This document shows positions 36,651-64,000 of a stretch of 64,000 nucleotides of DNA, one piece after another. This DNA is from Paragordius varius. Its lineage: Eukaryota > Nematomorpha. Numbering within the stretch: position 1 is the first letter of the stretch; each line of letters starts with the position of its first letter. The notes below the pieces were generated by a model, which saw nothing but the letters and a program-made list of their open reading frames with translations, was not told where the DNA came from and did no database searches. The stretch spans positions 1,054,001 through 1,118,000 of the forward strand of contig OZ176054.1 of the NCBI GenBank assembly GCA_964247055.1, given 5' to 3'. A program made the position numbers and the translations under genes.

Positions 36651-37986
36651 ATACCATTTCCCAGTCTAAATAAACGTTTTTCCAGTCAATCGAAACATTT
36701 TCCCAGTCAATCGAAACGTTTTCCCAGTCAATCGAAACGTTTTCTCAGTCAATCGAAACGTTTTCCCAGTCAATCGAAACATTTTCCCAATCAATCGAAA
36801 CATTTTCCCAGTCAATAAAAACATTTTCCCAATCAATAAAAACGTTTTCCCAGTCAATAAAAACGGTTTTATTTTTGATGATAAATATCAAAACAAGACA
36901 TAAAAATAACTTTTAACAGCGTAATATTAGGATATTATTTTTCATGAAAAAACAATTATTGAATGACAATTTTCCAATTATCTTCCATACACAATCATTA
37001 ATGGCTTATTCTTTAAAAGTTATATTATTGGAATTTGAGATGAAGATAATATTTATTTATTGATGGCATTATTTGCGGCTAACTTACAAAATCTATAGTT
37101 ACGGATGAAATATTAAAATTTAAAAATAATATACCATTTTTATCTCAATTATTTAGCACTTCATATTGGATCTTAAACATAAATTTTACCCTAATTTTAT
37201 AATATTTGTTATTTGGTTTTCGGGTGCCTAACGCGGCATGCCGAGTATCTTTGTGCGGCCCACTAAAAATTTATAAATCCATATGCAAAAATATGCCCAC
37301 AAAATCTTAGTAATATTCATATTTCTTACGCAATTACTGTGAATGAGTCTATTAAATTGGTAACAAATTAAAAAAAATTTTTAAATTTTTGTATTTTACA
37401 GTCTTATGTCTAATCGAAAAATTATTTATGAAATATATCGGATGCGGAACGCCGTGCTTTTTGAGTAATGCCCGCGAAGCCATTTGGTTGGACACCCCTG
37501 ATTTAGTCAAATATCTTATTAAATATTTTTAAATTTAGATATTTTTTCCGACAGTATTCTTATGGAAAAACTTGTCATGTTTAAAAAGTGTTTTGAAGCG
37601 TTCGGCATATATTAATGCCCCTCAATAAAATAAAAAATATTATCTTAAAAACATCTCAAATTACAAAAGATATACCTTTGAAAGAATAAGTCATTGATGA
37701 TTGTCCACTGGAATATACTTGGAAAATTGTCATTCAATAATTGTTTTTTCATGAAAAATAATATCCTAATATTACGCTGATAATGGTTAAAAGTTATTTT
37801 TATGTCTTGTTTTTATATTTATCATCAAAAATAAAACCGTTTTTATTGACTGGGAAAACGATTTTATTGATTGGGAAAATGTTTTTATTGACTGGGAAAA
37901 TGTTTCGATTGACTGGGAAAACGTTTCGATTGACTGGGAAAATGTTTCGATTGACTGGGAAAACGATTTAGACTGGGAAATGGTAT
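36651..37986. mobile_element. MITE with ~370-bp arms made of 20-bp minisatellites
   Basis: Outer ends ATACCATTTCCCAGTC, inverted at 37986. Inside each end lies an array of the 20-21-bp unit TTTTCCCAGTCAATCGAAAC (about ten left, six right, in opposite orientation), then ~170 bp of near-perfect inverted sequence (AAGACATAAAAATAACTTTT, ATGACAATTTTCC). The frames that read (M/T)FRLTGK repeats are artefacts of this array. A hAT-like fragment (37211-37499) lies inside. Confidence 0.75.
37211..37499. mobile_element. hAT-like MITE fragment
   Basis: Right end GGTTGGACACCCCTG (rc CAGGGGTGTCCAACC, a common hAT terminus). The left side is GC-rich (GTGCCTAACGCGGCATGCCG) and only loosely inverted, so its boundary is approximate. 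Nested in 36651-37986. Confidence 0.45.
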
Positions 37987-38339
37987 ATTTATTAATTCAA
38001 GGATAAAAATCCACAAAATTCCGCATCTAAATACGTAACAACAATATTTCAAATGTTAACATAAATTACTATAGTATTCTCAAAATTTAACATTACAAAA
38101 TATCCATAAAATTAAGCCTATGTTAATTCACGTCAATCCTCTTTCATATGTGTACTACGAAATAATTTTGTGGATCAGTATTTTACGCATTTGATAAACC
38201 ATTTATGTTATTTGACTGGCAATAAAATTACTTAACATACATTAAAATGCATACTGTAATTTATCCTATATAAACTATTAATTAATAATAAATTACAAAT
38301 TTACATTTCTGTAATATACTTTGTAGATTAAAACAATGA

Positions 38340-38417
38340 GTTATATTTAAAAAAAACAAGTTTGAAAAAATATTTGTTTTACATTTTTTGTCAGTATAAT
38401 TTCACTTTTTACTGTAT
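38340..38417. mobile_element. Mariner-like MITE, right arm
   Basis: AAAAAATATTTGTTTTACAT ... AATTTCACTTTTTACTGTA, the same right arm as 47461-47740. Left arm not found nearby. Confidence 0.45.
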
Positions 38418-38429
38418 AATAAAAATCAT

Positions 38430-38519
38430 ATGGGAACCACTCTGAACGGTTGGAACCGGTTCTTGTAAAAATCCCAGGAACCGGGTTCTGGTTCCATGCG
38501 GTTCCGCTTCCAAGCCCTG
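38430..38519. mobile_element. Solitary hAT-like end rich in GGTTC
   Basis: Repeated GAACCGG/GGTTCC words running to CCAAGCCCTGG (rc CCAGGGCTTGG), a hAT-type terminus. A related GGTTCC-rich stretch is at 49970-50460. Confidence 0.35.
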
Positions 38520-39357
38520 GATTTTATTGAACTGTTTGAAAAAAAATTCTAAAAATTGATATGAAAAATTTAAGTTAGGTTTAAACACATATTTATAGAT
38601 TTTTGATTTTTTGATATTTTAAAAGAGGTATATAATATCATATATTATATATTGTTAGTTCGATTCATAATAACAAAAACTTTAAATTTCAAAGTTCAAC
38701 ACTTTATATTTTTTGGGGGTAGATTTATGGGAGCCATTTAAAATTTAAATTTGTTAAAAATATTTTTAGCATTTCTATAATTTAAATATGCTTTGTTGAG
38801 CCTTATAGGAGCGTGACACAAAATATTTAATAATGTAAAATTGTAAAAAATCCTCATCTTAAACTTTTTCGACGCCATTTTTTTCATTAAGTTTTATTAC
38901 ATAGGCAAAGAAATTATATTATGGTTAAAAATATGAATGATTAACTTTAAATTTTTGATATTTATCGATTTTATATCAACTGTTTGTGTCAACGTGTTTG
39001 CAAGCTATCTGAATTCGGACTCTAGAAGTTACAAAACTGTAAAATATTAAGTTTTTGTATCTAATACATAGGAATAAAGTTTGATAATTATATTTTACCA
39101 AAAAAGCTCTATCATTATTTTTTATTACCTTAAGCTCTGGATAATTGCTGTAATGATATATATTATCGGCAAAAATGGCTATGCTAAATATTTAAGTTTT
39201 TAAATTATTTTAGTCATTACAGATGATTGTCGAAATTGATTAAAAACTAAATAAATTATAAATGGTTATTAACATATTAGATCTTGCCATTTTATGCAAT
39301 CTAATGTGTCTTTTTATTCAATTTAGTATTGATATATTTATTATTATTATAAAAACA

Positions 39358-40824
39358 CTAGCGTAAATCTCATGCTGCTGCGCAGCCCAAGGAAGTCCTT
39401 TGGGGTTCTCGGGGGAGGGAGGGTATTTAAAAAAAGGGATCATAAAATGATCCATATATGTGGATTATTTTGACACATTATTTAAATCTCATAGGATTTG
39501 CAAAACGGTGCTACTAATATATTGTTTACTGGTGTAAGGCCCCAAATTGACGGCTTAGAGAAAAAAGCTCTATACTATAATTTTTAGCTTTTTATGGTTA
39601 ATATTTATGCCTTTATTAAACTCGTGTGGCTTCTTAAGTTTTTTGAAAATTAGCTCCAAAGCCACTCCATTTTTGCATGGCGTCTTAGTTTTAAACTGGT
39701 AGACCCCATAGGCCTATATGGAAAAAGTTCTAAGTTAAAAATTTTTCCATAGGGAAAATATTTGGAATCATCTTTGAGACCATCGTCTTATGGGTTACTC
39801 GAAAATATACCTCAACACTAAATAATCGTTAAATGATGGCGTATTTTTAGGGCATAAAAGCCCCAAATTAACGGCTAATAAAAAAAGGCCTCACCTTATT
39901 TTTACCTAGTTACGAGTAATATTTCGAACTTTAGATGAGCTCATATGGCATAGGCTTTCTTTAAATTAGTTCCGAAACAACGCAATTTCTATATAGAGGC
40001 GCAGTTTTTGGTGGGTAGCTTCTTACCCAATACAAAAAATGCGCTTGATTAAAATCTGCCTTTTCACAGAGAATAACTAGAATCATGATTGATTCCATAT
40101 GCTCTCATTAGTTTTCGGGAAAATTGCCTCAAAATTGAAATCATTCTACGTGGCGCATTTTTCAGGGCATGAAGGGCCTAATTAACGGCTAATTTTAAAA
40201 AACCGCACGATCTAAATTTTTGCCTTGTTACGGGTAATACTTTAAGCAGCTATTGAACCTATATGGCCTGATAGGTTTTCTGAAATTTAGCCCCAAAGGC
40301 ACGCTATTTCGATATGACGGATCGGTTTTTAGCGCTCCTTACAAAGCAGCTATCGTCAAAGAAACGCTTGACTAAAATTTTAGCCTATTAACAGGGAATA
40401 CCTAGAATCCTTATTGAATTTTTACGGTCTCATACGTTGGGCGAAAAATAAATTCAAAAAATTATTTTTGTGGACTTGTTTTGAAAAAAATGGCATTTTA
40501 CGGGGGGAGCGGATAAAAAGAGGGCCTAAATTAAAAAAGCGAGACGACTATGTTTGGCGCAATTAAAAATAAGTAAAATCCTATTTAAAATCGCATGGTC
40601 CAACGCGTTTTCCGAAACGATTTTTATGGACTTCTGTTTTCAAAAAAACCCGTTTTTTACACGGGGTGGGCCCGAACTGGGGGCCTAATTCAAAAAAAGG
40701 GCGAAGCTAATGTCGGGTTCATTAATGATTATATTTTTTAGACATTTGGATTCGAATGGGTCTACCGGTTTCCCGGAAACAGATCACAAAGCCACCACTT
40801 TCCATTTTTATAAATATATATAGA
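39358..40824 (-). mobile_element. Helitron-like element, copy C, 1.5 kb
   Basis: Minus-strand copy: 5' TCTATATATATTTATAAAAA at 40824 after A, 3' ...GAGATTTACGCTAG at 39358 before T. Hairpin GCTGCGCAGCAGC precedes the end. Contains several of the ~155-bp half-units found in copy B. Ends ~360 bp downstream of the PKG stop codon. Confidence 0.72.
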
Positions 40825-41183
40825 TTATATAATAACGAATATTTATTTATGGGTAAATGCTTTTAATAGTAGTTTAAATAAATCAAGATTCGAGATGAAG
40901 CGAATATTTTAAATTTACGCCAAAAGCTTTTCCATAACCATATCAGCTAAAATACTAAAAGTTTGAGTATCTAACTGTGCTAATAAAATGTTGGTAAAAC
41001 AACGAAATTCATTAAACTACTTCTTGAGCAAGAACTATATATTAAAATATAATCTAAAAAATCAAAATGGTTGGTAAATAAAATATCATTTTTGCAATCC
41101 TAGTGCGGAAAATCACAGTTCTATAGAATTTTTGATCAAATTAAATTTTGTATAGTTTGTGTTAACTGGTAGACCACACAATA

Positions 41184-55884
<14,701 letters not shown>

Positions 55885-56749
55885 TCAATAAAGTAGAAAA
55901 TAAAAATGCACATATAATACAAACTAAGATGTATGTATCAAACTTTGTATAATATTAAAAAACTTGTTTGTCACAAAAAAATTATCCGAGAGGTGTAGTA
56001 TATAGTTTTTTGAATGGTTGCCATGATATGTAAAAATGTCCAATTTTTCATATATACGAAAGATATAATATAAACAAGTATACAAAAATTTAAAAGTAGC
56101 AAAAAAATTAAATAAAGGATAATAGAGGAAGATATTCAAATATATTCGTAATTATGTCACATGCATATATAATAAGGATACTGCTTCGGGGTAAAATATT
56201 AATATTATGTTTTAAATTTTATACAAAAAAATGATAAATTGTTATGTTAATTTTGTTTTGTAAATATTTGTTCAACATAGAGTTGAAGCAAGTTTCGACA
56301 TTTATTTATTTATAGGAAAGCAAAAGGGTTGATTATATAAATATTTACCTGGTTCTTGGGCTCATAATATTGCGTACATTAATATGGTAATGCTGACAAC
56401 TAAGAATTTAATTCGTTTTATAGAATCTTAATATGTTTTACCATATTATTTTTAAAAGTTTAACAACGTAGGGGTGGGAAAGTTTAAAATCAAACTTTTA
56501 TATATTATTTTTATATATTTTATAACTTCATTTTACTCAAAATTTTGTTGGTTTTAATTTTGGTTTCCGGTTGTATGAATTTTAAAAATTTGACTCTCTA
56601 TTTAAATAATTTAATTATATTTATAATAAATAATTAGCATAAGAATAGTGAATTTTTAAAAAGTCCTATTGTCTAGGCCAAGCATGTCCAACATAAATGA
56701 CTTTACAGACCGCATTAATTCAAAAAATCCGGCGAATTTCATTTGTAAT

Positions 56750-57045
56750 ATATTCCATTTACAGTTCGAATTCACCCTCAACAATTTAAATTCATCCTTG
56801 AACAATTAAAATTCACTCTTAAAATTAATTATTGTTTTGGAAACTAATTAAATTAATTATTAATGTGAAATATATCTGGCATGGTTTATTGTTTTTTCAG
56901 TATTATTTTAATTTAAAATAAGTATTTTCTAAAAAATATATTACAATATAGGTAATTTTTAATCTTAAAAAACATATAATTTATAGAATTGATGGAGGGT
57001 GAATTTGAATTGTTTTAGGGTGAATTTGAGTTGTAAATGGTATAT
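56750..57045. mobile_element. MITE with subterminal minisatellite, second complete copy
   Basis: Left ATATTCCATTTACAGTTC with CAATTTAAATTCATCC units; right units GGTGAATTTGAATTG, closing AAATGGTATAT. Same family as 8111-8448. Confidence 0.6.
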
Positions 57046-58796
57046 GTGGACATTAATAAAGATATATTAAATTTAAAACATAAGGCTACATTTTGCAACC
57101 ACAATATTACAATTTTTTCTAGTTTTATTCAGATATTAATTTAAGAAATATTGATATTGCTGAGATTTTATGGCATATTTTTGCAAATTAGACAAAATTT
57201 TCGCGCATGAACATACTTAGAAGACCGCAGGCACCTGTTTTACGCCAATAAAAGCATATATATTAAATAGTCCAACAAATACATTTCAAATGATTAATGT
57301 TCAAAACTATGGGTTAGCAACCCCAATAGGTATTAAAGTGTAAACGGAAATAGTAATTGGACCTTAATGATGAGTTATACATATATATATATATACTTTA
57401 AATCAAAACATAAGAAAATTTCCACAATATTTTACAAATATTAAATATGATATTTATTCAATCTTAATATAAGGAATCAAAACATTTAGATTATGTAATA
57501 TTATTATTAAAGATTTGATATATTTTATATCTTTTTTGAATTAAAATTGTACCTTTTTATTTGTTCTGTAAATGAAAAATGTATTGTTTAAATGTATTTA
57601 ATTTTATTACAAAGAATTAAAAGAATTTTTTGATCTTTGAAAGTAAAACCGGTAGATATTGAAGAATTATTTATTAAATTTCATATAGTCTGATCTTGAA
57701 TGTTTTTTTTAGTTTCCAGAACTGTCAAGCATATTCACGCATTATAATAACTTTAATTTTGTGACGGGTGTTTAATAACTATATCTTAATGAGCATCTAA
57801 TGTTGGTATCTTATAAGTAAATAGATTTATAATCAAACCAAATATTTTAATATCAGACGGTTTTAAATAAAAGATTTATTTTTGGAATTATCCAATTATA
57901 ATTTATATTTTAATAAAATGTAAACTTAAAAAAATACCTTTTATTTTAAATGCTGAGATAAAAGAGTATTAAATAAAAATTATAAAAATCAATCATAGTT
58001 TTTAATATTAATGAATAAATATAGACTAAAAAACATAAAAATGGATATAGGCCAAAAATATTTAATATATTTGAATTTTATCTTATAGGGGAAATTGCGA
58101 TGTTAGATGGGAATTCAATATAGTGAGAATGTTAGCTGCAAGTTTAATCATTTCAGCGTATTTTTTGAATTAATTCGCCTTTATTTCATCATTGTGGTTT
58201 GGAAAATTGTTGAAAATGAAAATATTTAATAATGGCGCCAATTTTACCGGGGACGCTCAAAAGCATGAAAGTTGTAAAAATTTGCCTATTTTAGCTGATT
58301 AAAAACCATATAATTGCACCATCGTAGAGAGATTATATTTTCTTGGTTAGGTCACCTTAAAAAATAGAGTAGTCGCGCATAAGGTCAATACTTTGAGTAA
58401 AATTCTGTTGCGATTGTTTTACCAGAAATTATAGCGTATTGCTATGAAGTATGTTGAAAAAGCGGTAAAACACTATTAGATATCTTATTTTAGACAACAT
58501 TTATGATGTTTAATTTGGTTATCTTTATATTATAATTGTGATTGCAAAAAATATGGTATTAAATCATAGTGCAAAAAGGTCCATTAAAGGGCTACAAAAA
58601 TTTAGAATTTTATATCTAATAAAAAATTATAATATAAGCAAAGCACATCTTAAATGATACGATATATATTATTATTTTTTCAGAATGAAGCATTTCCTTT
58701 ATTTAAAACATTTTGATTTAATTTTTCAATTTTTTTTATAAAATTAGCAAAAAATTATCAATATTTTTCTTAAATGATAGGCTCAAAAAACAAAAG
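57046..58796. other. Intergenic, no gene recognised
   Basis: AT-rich. The part near 58650-58790 faintly resembles the repeat at 27760-30411 (GAATGAAGCATTT). Confidence 0.35.
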
Positions 58797-59463
58797 CACA
58801 TGGCGCATTGGGTGTCAAGGGCCTAATTAACTGCTAATTTTCGAAAACTGCACGACCTAAATTTTTCCTTCTTACGGGTAATATTTCAATCCATTTTGAA
58901 CTTATATGGCCTGATAAGTTTTTTTAAATTTAGCCCCGAAGGCACGCTATTTTAATATGACGGGGCAGTTAGAGGGTATCTACCTACCCAGCAGCCAATA
59001 TAAAAAACGCTTGTCTAAATATTTTGCTTTTTAACAGGGAATACCTGGAATTCTCATCACAATTTTACGTCATACCATGGGCGAAAAATAGATTGAAAAA
59101 ATTATTTTTGTAAAAAAATGGCATTTTAGGGGAGGAGCGGAGAGGGCCTAAATTAAAAAAGCGAGCCGACTATGTTCGACGCAATCAGAAAAAAGTAAAA
59201 AAAACTATATTTGAAATCGAATGATCCAACACGTTTTCCGGAAAATTGTCTCAAAAAATAAAAATTTTTGTGGACTTTGTTTTCAAAAAAACCCCTTTCA
59301 CACGGGGTGGGCCCGAACTAGGGGCGTAATTCAAAAAAGGGCAAAGCTATTGTCGGGGCATTTATTAATGATTTTATTTTTCGACATTTGGATTTGAATG
59401 GGTCTACCGGTTTCCGGAAACAGATCGCAAAGCCAGCATTTTCCATTTCTATAAATATATAGA
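58797..59463 (-). mobile_element. Helitron-like element, copy D (3' end lost)
   Basis: Minus-strand copy. The 5' end TCTATATATTTATAGAAATG is at 59463, here after G rather than A. It matches copies B and C through GCATTTTA, GGGTCTACCGG and the first half-units, then stops near 58797 without the hairpin/CTAG end. Confidence 0.65.
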
Positions 59464-61446
59464 CTACATCAGGATATTTTTTTTCATTTTGTACATAGGA
59501 TAAAAGCGATTTTGATCATGATATAATTAAGTAATATGTTGGAATATATTTTATTGGGTATTTATTTGTGGTAAAGAGAAATATCTTGGACATGTAATGT
59601 TGCAAGGAAATTATTAATTCATTCATATTTATTAGCTTCTCAGAAAAACTGATTGTCCTTTGGAAAAAAAAACCATTCGTCTAGCTATTTTACAACGTTT
59701 TCGAAGTTATTGAATCGCTAATTTATAGGTTATATTCCGGTGATGCGAATTTGTATTGCAGTAGGTTAGGGTTTTGTGGATGTGAGAATCTGATATAGCT
59801 ATTTTAAGATACCTTAACTGATTTTAATGTTTGAGACATTGTATGTTTTATATCTTCTAATTCCGGTCCGTTTGTGGTGGTTTATAGGCGGTTTTTTCGT
59901 TCTAAAGATAGGCGAAGCGATTTGCCTTGATGTTGATAGACTGATTTGAAATGAAAGCCACATTATTTCCACTTTCGTTTACAAAATAGCCACTTCTCAT
60001 ATCCCATTCTATTTGGATGATAAAATGATTTCTTTCGTCGCGTTAAAGCAGGATTTTACTAGTCATTTGCTGATTTTTAATTTGACGTTCATTCAATGGC
60101 GAATTCAACCTGTTTGTTTTTGCGATGGATGTGAGATGAATAAAATGGGGTCTGCATCAAATTAAATTTAGTTAATCCGTTAAACACTTGGTCTCTTCAA
60201 ATAAGTTGCTTATTAATTCTTTAGCCGTTAAGCTTATACATTGTAATTTCGATTATAATTCATTGGAATATTGATTGGTGTGTTCATGATTATGTGATGA
60301 GTTCTAATCTCTGATCTAATGCATAAAAATATTCATGACAAAATTTACTTTCTCATGAAATTTAATAATTATCAACTGTTTTTTATGTTTTAACCCTTAT
60401 ATCATTATATAATATATTCTTATTTTGTTTCGAGCTATATTTTCCAATTCAAAAACATTACTCAATTATGTTAATATAAAAAGTTCAATTAATATAACCC
60501 AAACAACTTATTTTTTTGTATTATGCGCTATAATTAAAAGTTTTAAATTATTATAAAAAAATAAATAAAATATGTGTTTTTTGAATGAAGAAAGTTGATT
60601 TGATCAAGTTAATGATAATAATGAACACAATAAGAAAAAAAAAGAATAGAATGATAAAATTTGGGGTACTTTTTGGACGTTTTTTGAGAGTCAAATTAAA
60701 ATGTAGAGTCGATAAAAGGCTTTTAAAACGGAAAAAATAGAGGGCCAGGAGCTTTATAAGTAAAAATAATACAAAAAATAAAAATAACTTTTGACTATTT
60801 TGGCTATAATTAGCTATAAAGTAAAAAAGCAGTTGAATTTGCTTTAAACATTATTAAACAAAACCGCGTTTGAATTAGATAAATTTTTATATGTAAAAAC
60901 TAAATTTATATAAACGAATTTTTGAATATTTAGTTAATTATTTTATTTTTGTATTTAATATTTTTTCCAAAATAATACAAACATGTTATCATACATTTTT
61001 TTAAATTTCAACCATATAATAAATATTTTATCTTTCTAACGTTATATATAATATTGACTTTACAGCACTATTTAACATGAGGCGTTTCATTGTATTTAAA
61101 TTAATATAAAAAAGTTTTTAAATACTTAATTTTATAATCATATCCGGATCTTTAATTGATTCCAACATCCTAGTTCACTAATATTAATACCTTAAAAAAT
61201 CAAAACAGTGAAACATAGCCAAAATACTCAAAAGAGCTGCTTTTTTCTGTTTTTAGCTTTTTTTCTTTGGACCTTAAACTCGAATTTACGGATTCTGAAA
61301 GATTCTGTTTGATAACAATACATATTTTTAGATTTAAAAGGTAAGTACTGATTCGAAAAAGTTTACAGAACGCATGGAAAGTTGATACAAATAAAGTTTT
61401 TTGATTTTTCAGATTTGGAAAACGTTTCAAAACAAGAAATATGAGC
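59464..61446. other. Intergenic 3' of the STE20-like kinase; nothing recognised
   Basis: AT-rich, with short frames only. Confidence 0.4.
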
Positions 61447-62672
61447 TTAAAAAAACTTTTGTACCTAATTTCAATTTTGACTATATTTAGATAAAGGATA
61501 CATTAGTTATTGATCCCATATTGTTATATAAAAAACAAATTATTTAAAGACAATAATCCAATATAAAAACTTTAATTAATCGTTTTAATCTAATAAATTT
61601 AGCAGGTGTAAATCATTATCGAAGCTATATCATTGCTTCTTTTTTTAGTTGATCGATTAATTATCATAAATATGGACATGTTGAATTTTTGTAGAATATT
61701 TTATAAAAAAAGTTCATTAAATGTTGAAGTTACTTTATGCGTTGCTACAATGTGACCAAGCCATTTTTTTGAAGCGGCTATTTCAAGATAACGATGCTAA
61801 ACATTTTGCAAAATAGAAATGAGTTTAATTGCATAATAAATTAGGTTTGATTAATAAATAGCATTGTAATAAATTTACATACCCCCAGAAGTCTATCGGC
61901 TGACGGACGTATTGATACATCCTCCAAACACAGAGATATGAAATCGTAGAATACCAGGCTGCTGGACGGAATTGATGGTTTGCCCTGGACAATCATTTTT
62001 TGCATGATCTAATAATTATAAAGATTTTAAATGAGTAAGAGTTTTTAATTTCAGATAAATTGTTAATAACTCGTGTAAATAAATTTGATTTTACAGGTGA
62101 GTTATTAACAATTCACAATATAGAGGTTCATATTTAACATAAATAAAACAAGAGAATATAAAAGTTTGAACTCAAATCGATAAAAAATACCTGGCTGGCA
62201 TGGAGATGCGCATAGGGTGGTTCCCCATTGACCATCTCGATACAAATGATGCCTAGAGCCCATATATCGCCTTTGTAGGTTATTATTCCAGAGAGATAGG
62301 TTTCCTCTGCCAAGTAGCAGGGTGTGCCCGCTATCTTGACACAAATATTGTTTGCATGAATGGATAGACCAAAATCAACTACAGTAATATATTTGTGTTT
62401 AATTCATAAACGTTAATTTATGTGATATGGACACAAAAATTTTTTGTTAATAATACATTATTATGGCTAAATTATAAATGCCGATATTTATTAATCAATT
62501 TTTGCTTTCGCTGTTCTATAAATTGAATATGTGAAAATATTTTGATAAATTTGTTTTTATGAAATATATTACTGAGTTTAACTGTGCCATTGGTATCAAT
62601 CATGATATTGTTGGATTTGATATCTCGATGAATAACATATCTGGAGTGAATGTACGATAATGCTTGCAAGAT
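61447..62672 (-). CDS. PAK/STE20-like protein kinase, C-terminal part only
   Basis: Exons 62573-62672, 62191-62378, 61883-62008 and 61447-61464 join in phase. They encode the second half of a kinase domain: [18 protein letters not shown] (catalytic loop; HRDIKS is the PAK/STE20 form), [35 protein letters not shown], and [15 protein letters not shown] before a short end (VQKFF). WxLGIxxIEMxxGEPPY is typical of STE20 kinases. The APE motif reads AEE, so the usual Pro is lost. No N-lobe (glycine loop, VAIK lysine) was found up to 64000; it must lie beyond the window, behind a long intron, or be lost. HRD and DFG are intact, so activity is possible but unproven. The stop in the last exon depends on a short 18-nt exon and is the least certain part. 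Confidence 0.7.
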
Positions 62673-63422
62673 CTATAAACAATAGCGGCATTGTTAAAAA
62701 GAATATGTAAGAAATTGTAATAATTTGCGTTGACATTTAAATATTACTATAATGTCTGTAGAGCAGCACAACACAGTAACGGGAAAAAATTCATAATTAA
62801 ATAAATATATTATGATAGAAAGATGCATTTTTTCATGGTGCTTTTTTGGGCTGTATATAAGGACTATATCAATTTTATGTCATATAGCAGGCTAGTAAAA
62901 TTTATAAGTTTTGTTTCAAACGGATTAAAAATTATTATAAACTATATTTACAAGAAAAATAATATCTAAATAAAATTTAAATTTTGTAGTCTGCAAAACT
63001 CTCATAAATTGGCGGGTATAATGTATTAGTAAAATTAACATATAAGAATATTCGCCATAATTTTAATGACTAGTCTATAACACTAAAAATATATATTGAA
63101 AAAAAGCATGGGCCAAAAAATTAAAATTTATTTAAATATATGGTAGTTTGGAGCAGGATGGAAACGGTAGAATATAGTTAAATCTTGGCATCAAAGATTA
63201 AATATATTTTCCATTTTAATTTTTAAGTGAACAAATCTAAGCCAAATTTAAAGTGATAGTATTTTTTACTGCATCAAATTGGTAGAAGAGGTTTTGAACG
63301 CGGCCGTTTTTCTGAATCAAAAGCGGTACGAAGCCATGTGTTGGATACATTTGATCTAGATATTTGAAATTCTATCATCAAGAATCTAAGATTGCTTTGG
63401 GATAATAACTAATAGAGAAGCC

Positions 63423-63655
63423 AGTGGCGTAGCTAGAAGGGGGAAAGAGTGATGCACCACATAGTTAAAGGGGTACCGGATTTTAAATTTTTTAATTTAA
63501 TTTCAAAAAATAAGCATTTAAATTATTATTTTAAATAATATTTAAAAAAATTATCTAAATATGACAGGTCTTGACCTTCATGTTTAAATTTAATTTTTCT
63601 TTTATAATGCACGGTGTTGAGGGGGGTGGGCGCCATAAGTGCAAGCCACGCCTCT
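63423..63655. mobile_element. MITE with mariner/hAT-type ends
   Basis: CAGTGGCGTAGCTAG at the left and CAAGCCACGCCTCT at the right form an imperfect inverted pair; G-runs follow each end (AGAAGGGGG, GGGGGGTGGG). Similar to the terminus of 16688-16861. Confidence 0.5.
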
Positions 63656-63784
63656 AAAGCAAAAGTTTAACAAAAGATTTTGCTGAAAGCCTTTAGCATG
63701 AAATTTCACATAGTATGGGCCAATTTAGTTTTTTATATATAGTAATTCCAATATAGAAAAAGTTTTATAAAATGACACATATAC

Positions 63785-63956
63785 CCAAAAAAACCCATGA
63801 TATTCCGGATTTATTCTTCTTCGTTCATCAATATAAGAATGCAACATGCATTTTAACTCTTTTATAGAAAAACCGAAATTGGGAAGAATCATCCGTAAAG
63901 ACCCAAACAATAAAGCAATAAAATCTGGATGCTGGTGATACAAAACTAAACTTAAC
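63785..63956 (-). CDS. Candidate internal exon, unknown protein
   Basis: An open stretch of ~55 residues (YHQHPDFIALLFGSLRM... to ...EYHGFFW) bounded by an acceptor-like ACAG on its 5' side and a donor GTATATG. It may be an upstream exon of the kinase at 61447-62672 (its end phase 0 would fit) or part of another gene that runs off the window. It does not look like a kinase N-lobe. A second possible acceptor at about 63941 would shorten it. Confidence 0.35.
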
Positions 63957-64000
63957 CTGTTGGCAGATTAAGGCTAGTACAGGTTCGCAAAGCTTCCGAC

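Noticed and set aside
36666-37971. Regularly spaced 20-bp repeats resembling a CRISPR array
   Set aside because: The units are directly adjacent without spacers and appear inverted at both ends of a 1.3-kb element, in an intron-bearing eukaryotic genome. They are MITE subterminal minisatellites; the FRLTGK frames are by-products.

Overview
The window reads as animal nuclear DNA: about 75% AT, (TA)n microsatellites, GT-AG introns, and a cGMP-dependent protein kinase of the metazoan type. All recognisable genes lie on the minus strand. I rebuilt three spliced genes exon by exon. In each, every splice phase fits and the summed length divides by three: an unrecognised 1458-residue protein (637-12263, 25 exons), an SLC37-like sugar-phosphate transporter of 580 residues (22109-27664, 12 exons) and a cGMP-dependent protein kinase of 1041 residues (41184-55884, 17 exons). 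The lineage is not resolved. Three introns of only 22-24 nt recall groups with miniature introns such as dicyemids, but most introns here are 50-1300 nt.

Layout. 0.6-12.3 kb: large unknown gene, with many small MITEs in its introns. 12.4-18.4 kb: a stack of DNA transposons, in which a hAT with an exact 8-bp duplication sits inside an older hAT carcass bracketed by two inverted TTAA-ended elements. 19.1-21.3 kb: another hAT-like element split by a Helitron-like element. 22.1-27.7 kb: transporter. 27.8-32.6 kb: degenerate repeats and the longest Helitron-like copy. 34.3-34.5 kb: a compact gene for a 48-residue secreted peptide with its own TATA box and poly(A) signals. 35.8-40.8 kb: a ~117-bp satellite array, a MITE with 20-bp minisatellite arms, and a third Helitron-like copy. 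41.2-55.9 kb: the kinase gene with an ORF nested in an intron. 56-61.4 kb: repeats, including a fourth Helitron-like copy. 61.4-62.7 kb: C-terminal half of a PAK/STE20-like kinase whose front half is not seen.

Functionally the genes look unrelated: cyclic-nucleotide signalling, sugar-phosphate transport and a STE20-type kinase. There is no sign of an operon or cluster. The most unusual content is the miniature introns, the Helitron-like family built from ~155-bp tandem half-units, MITE families that share termini but carry different subterminal minisatellites, and one mariner-like MITE family found in at least six introns of a single gene. No retroviral, LTR or CRISPR element was recognised.
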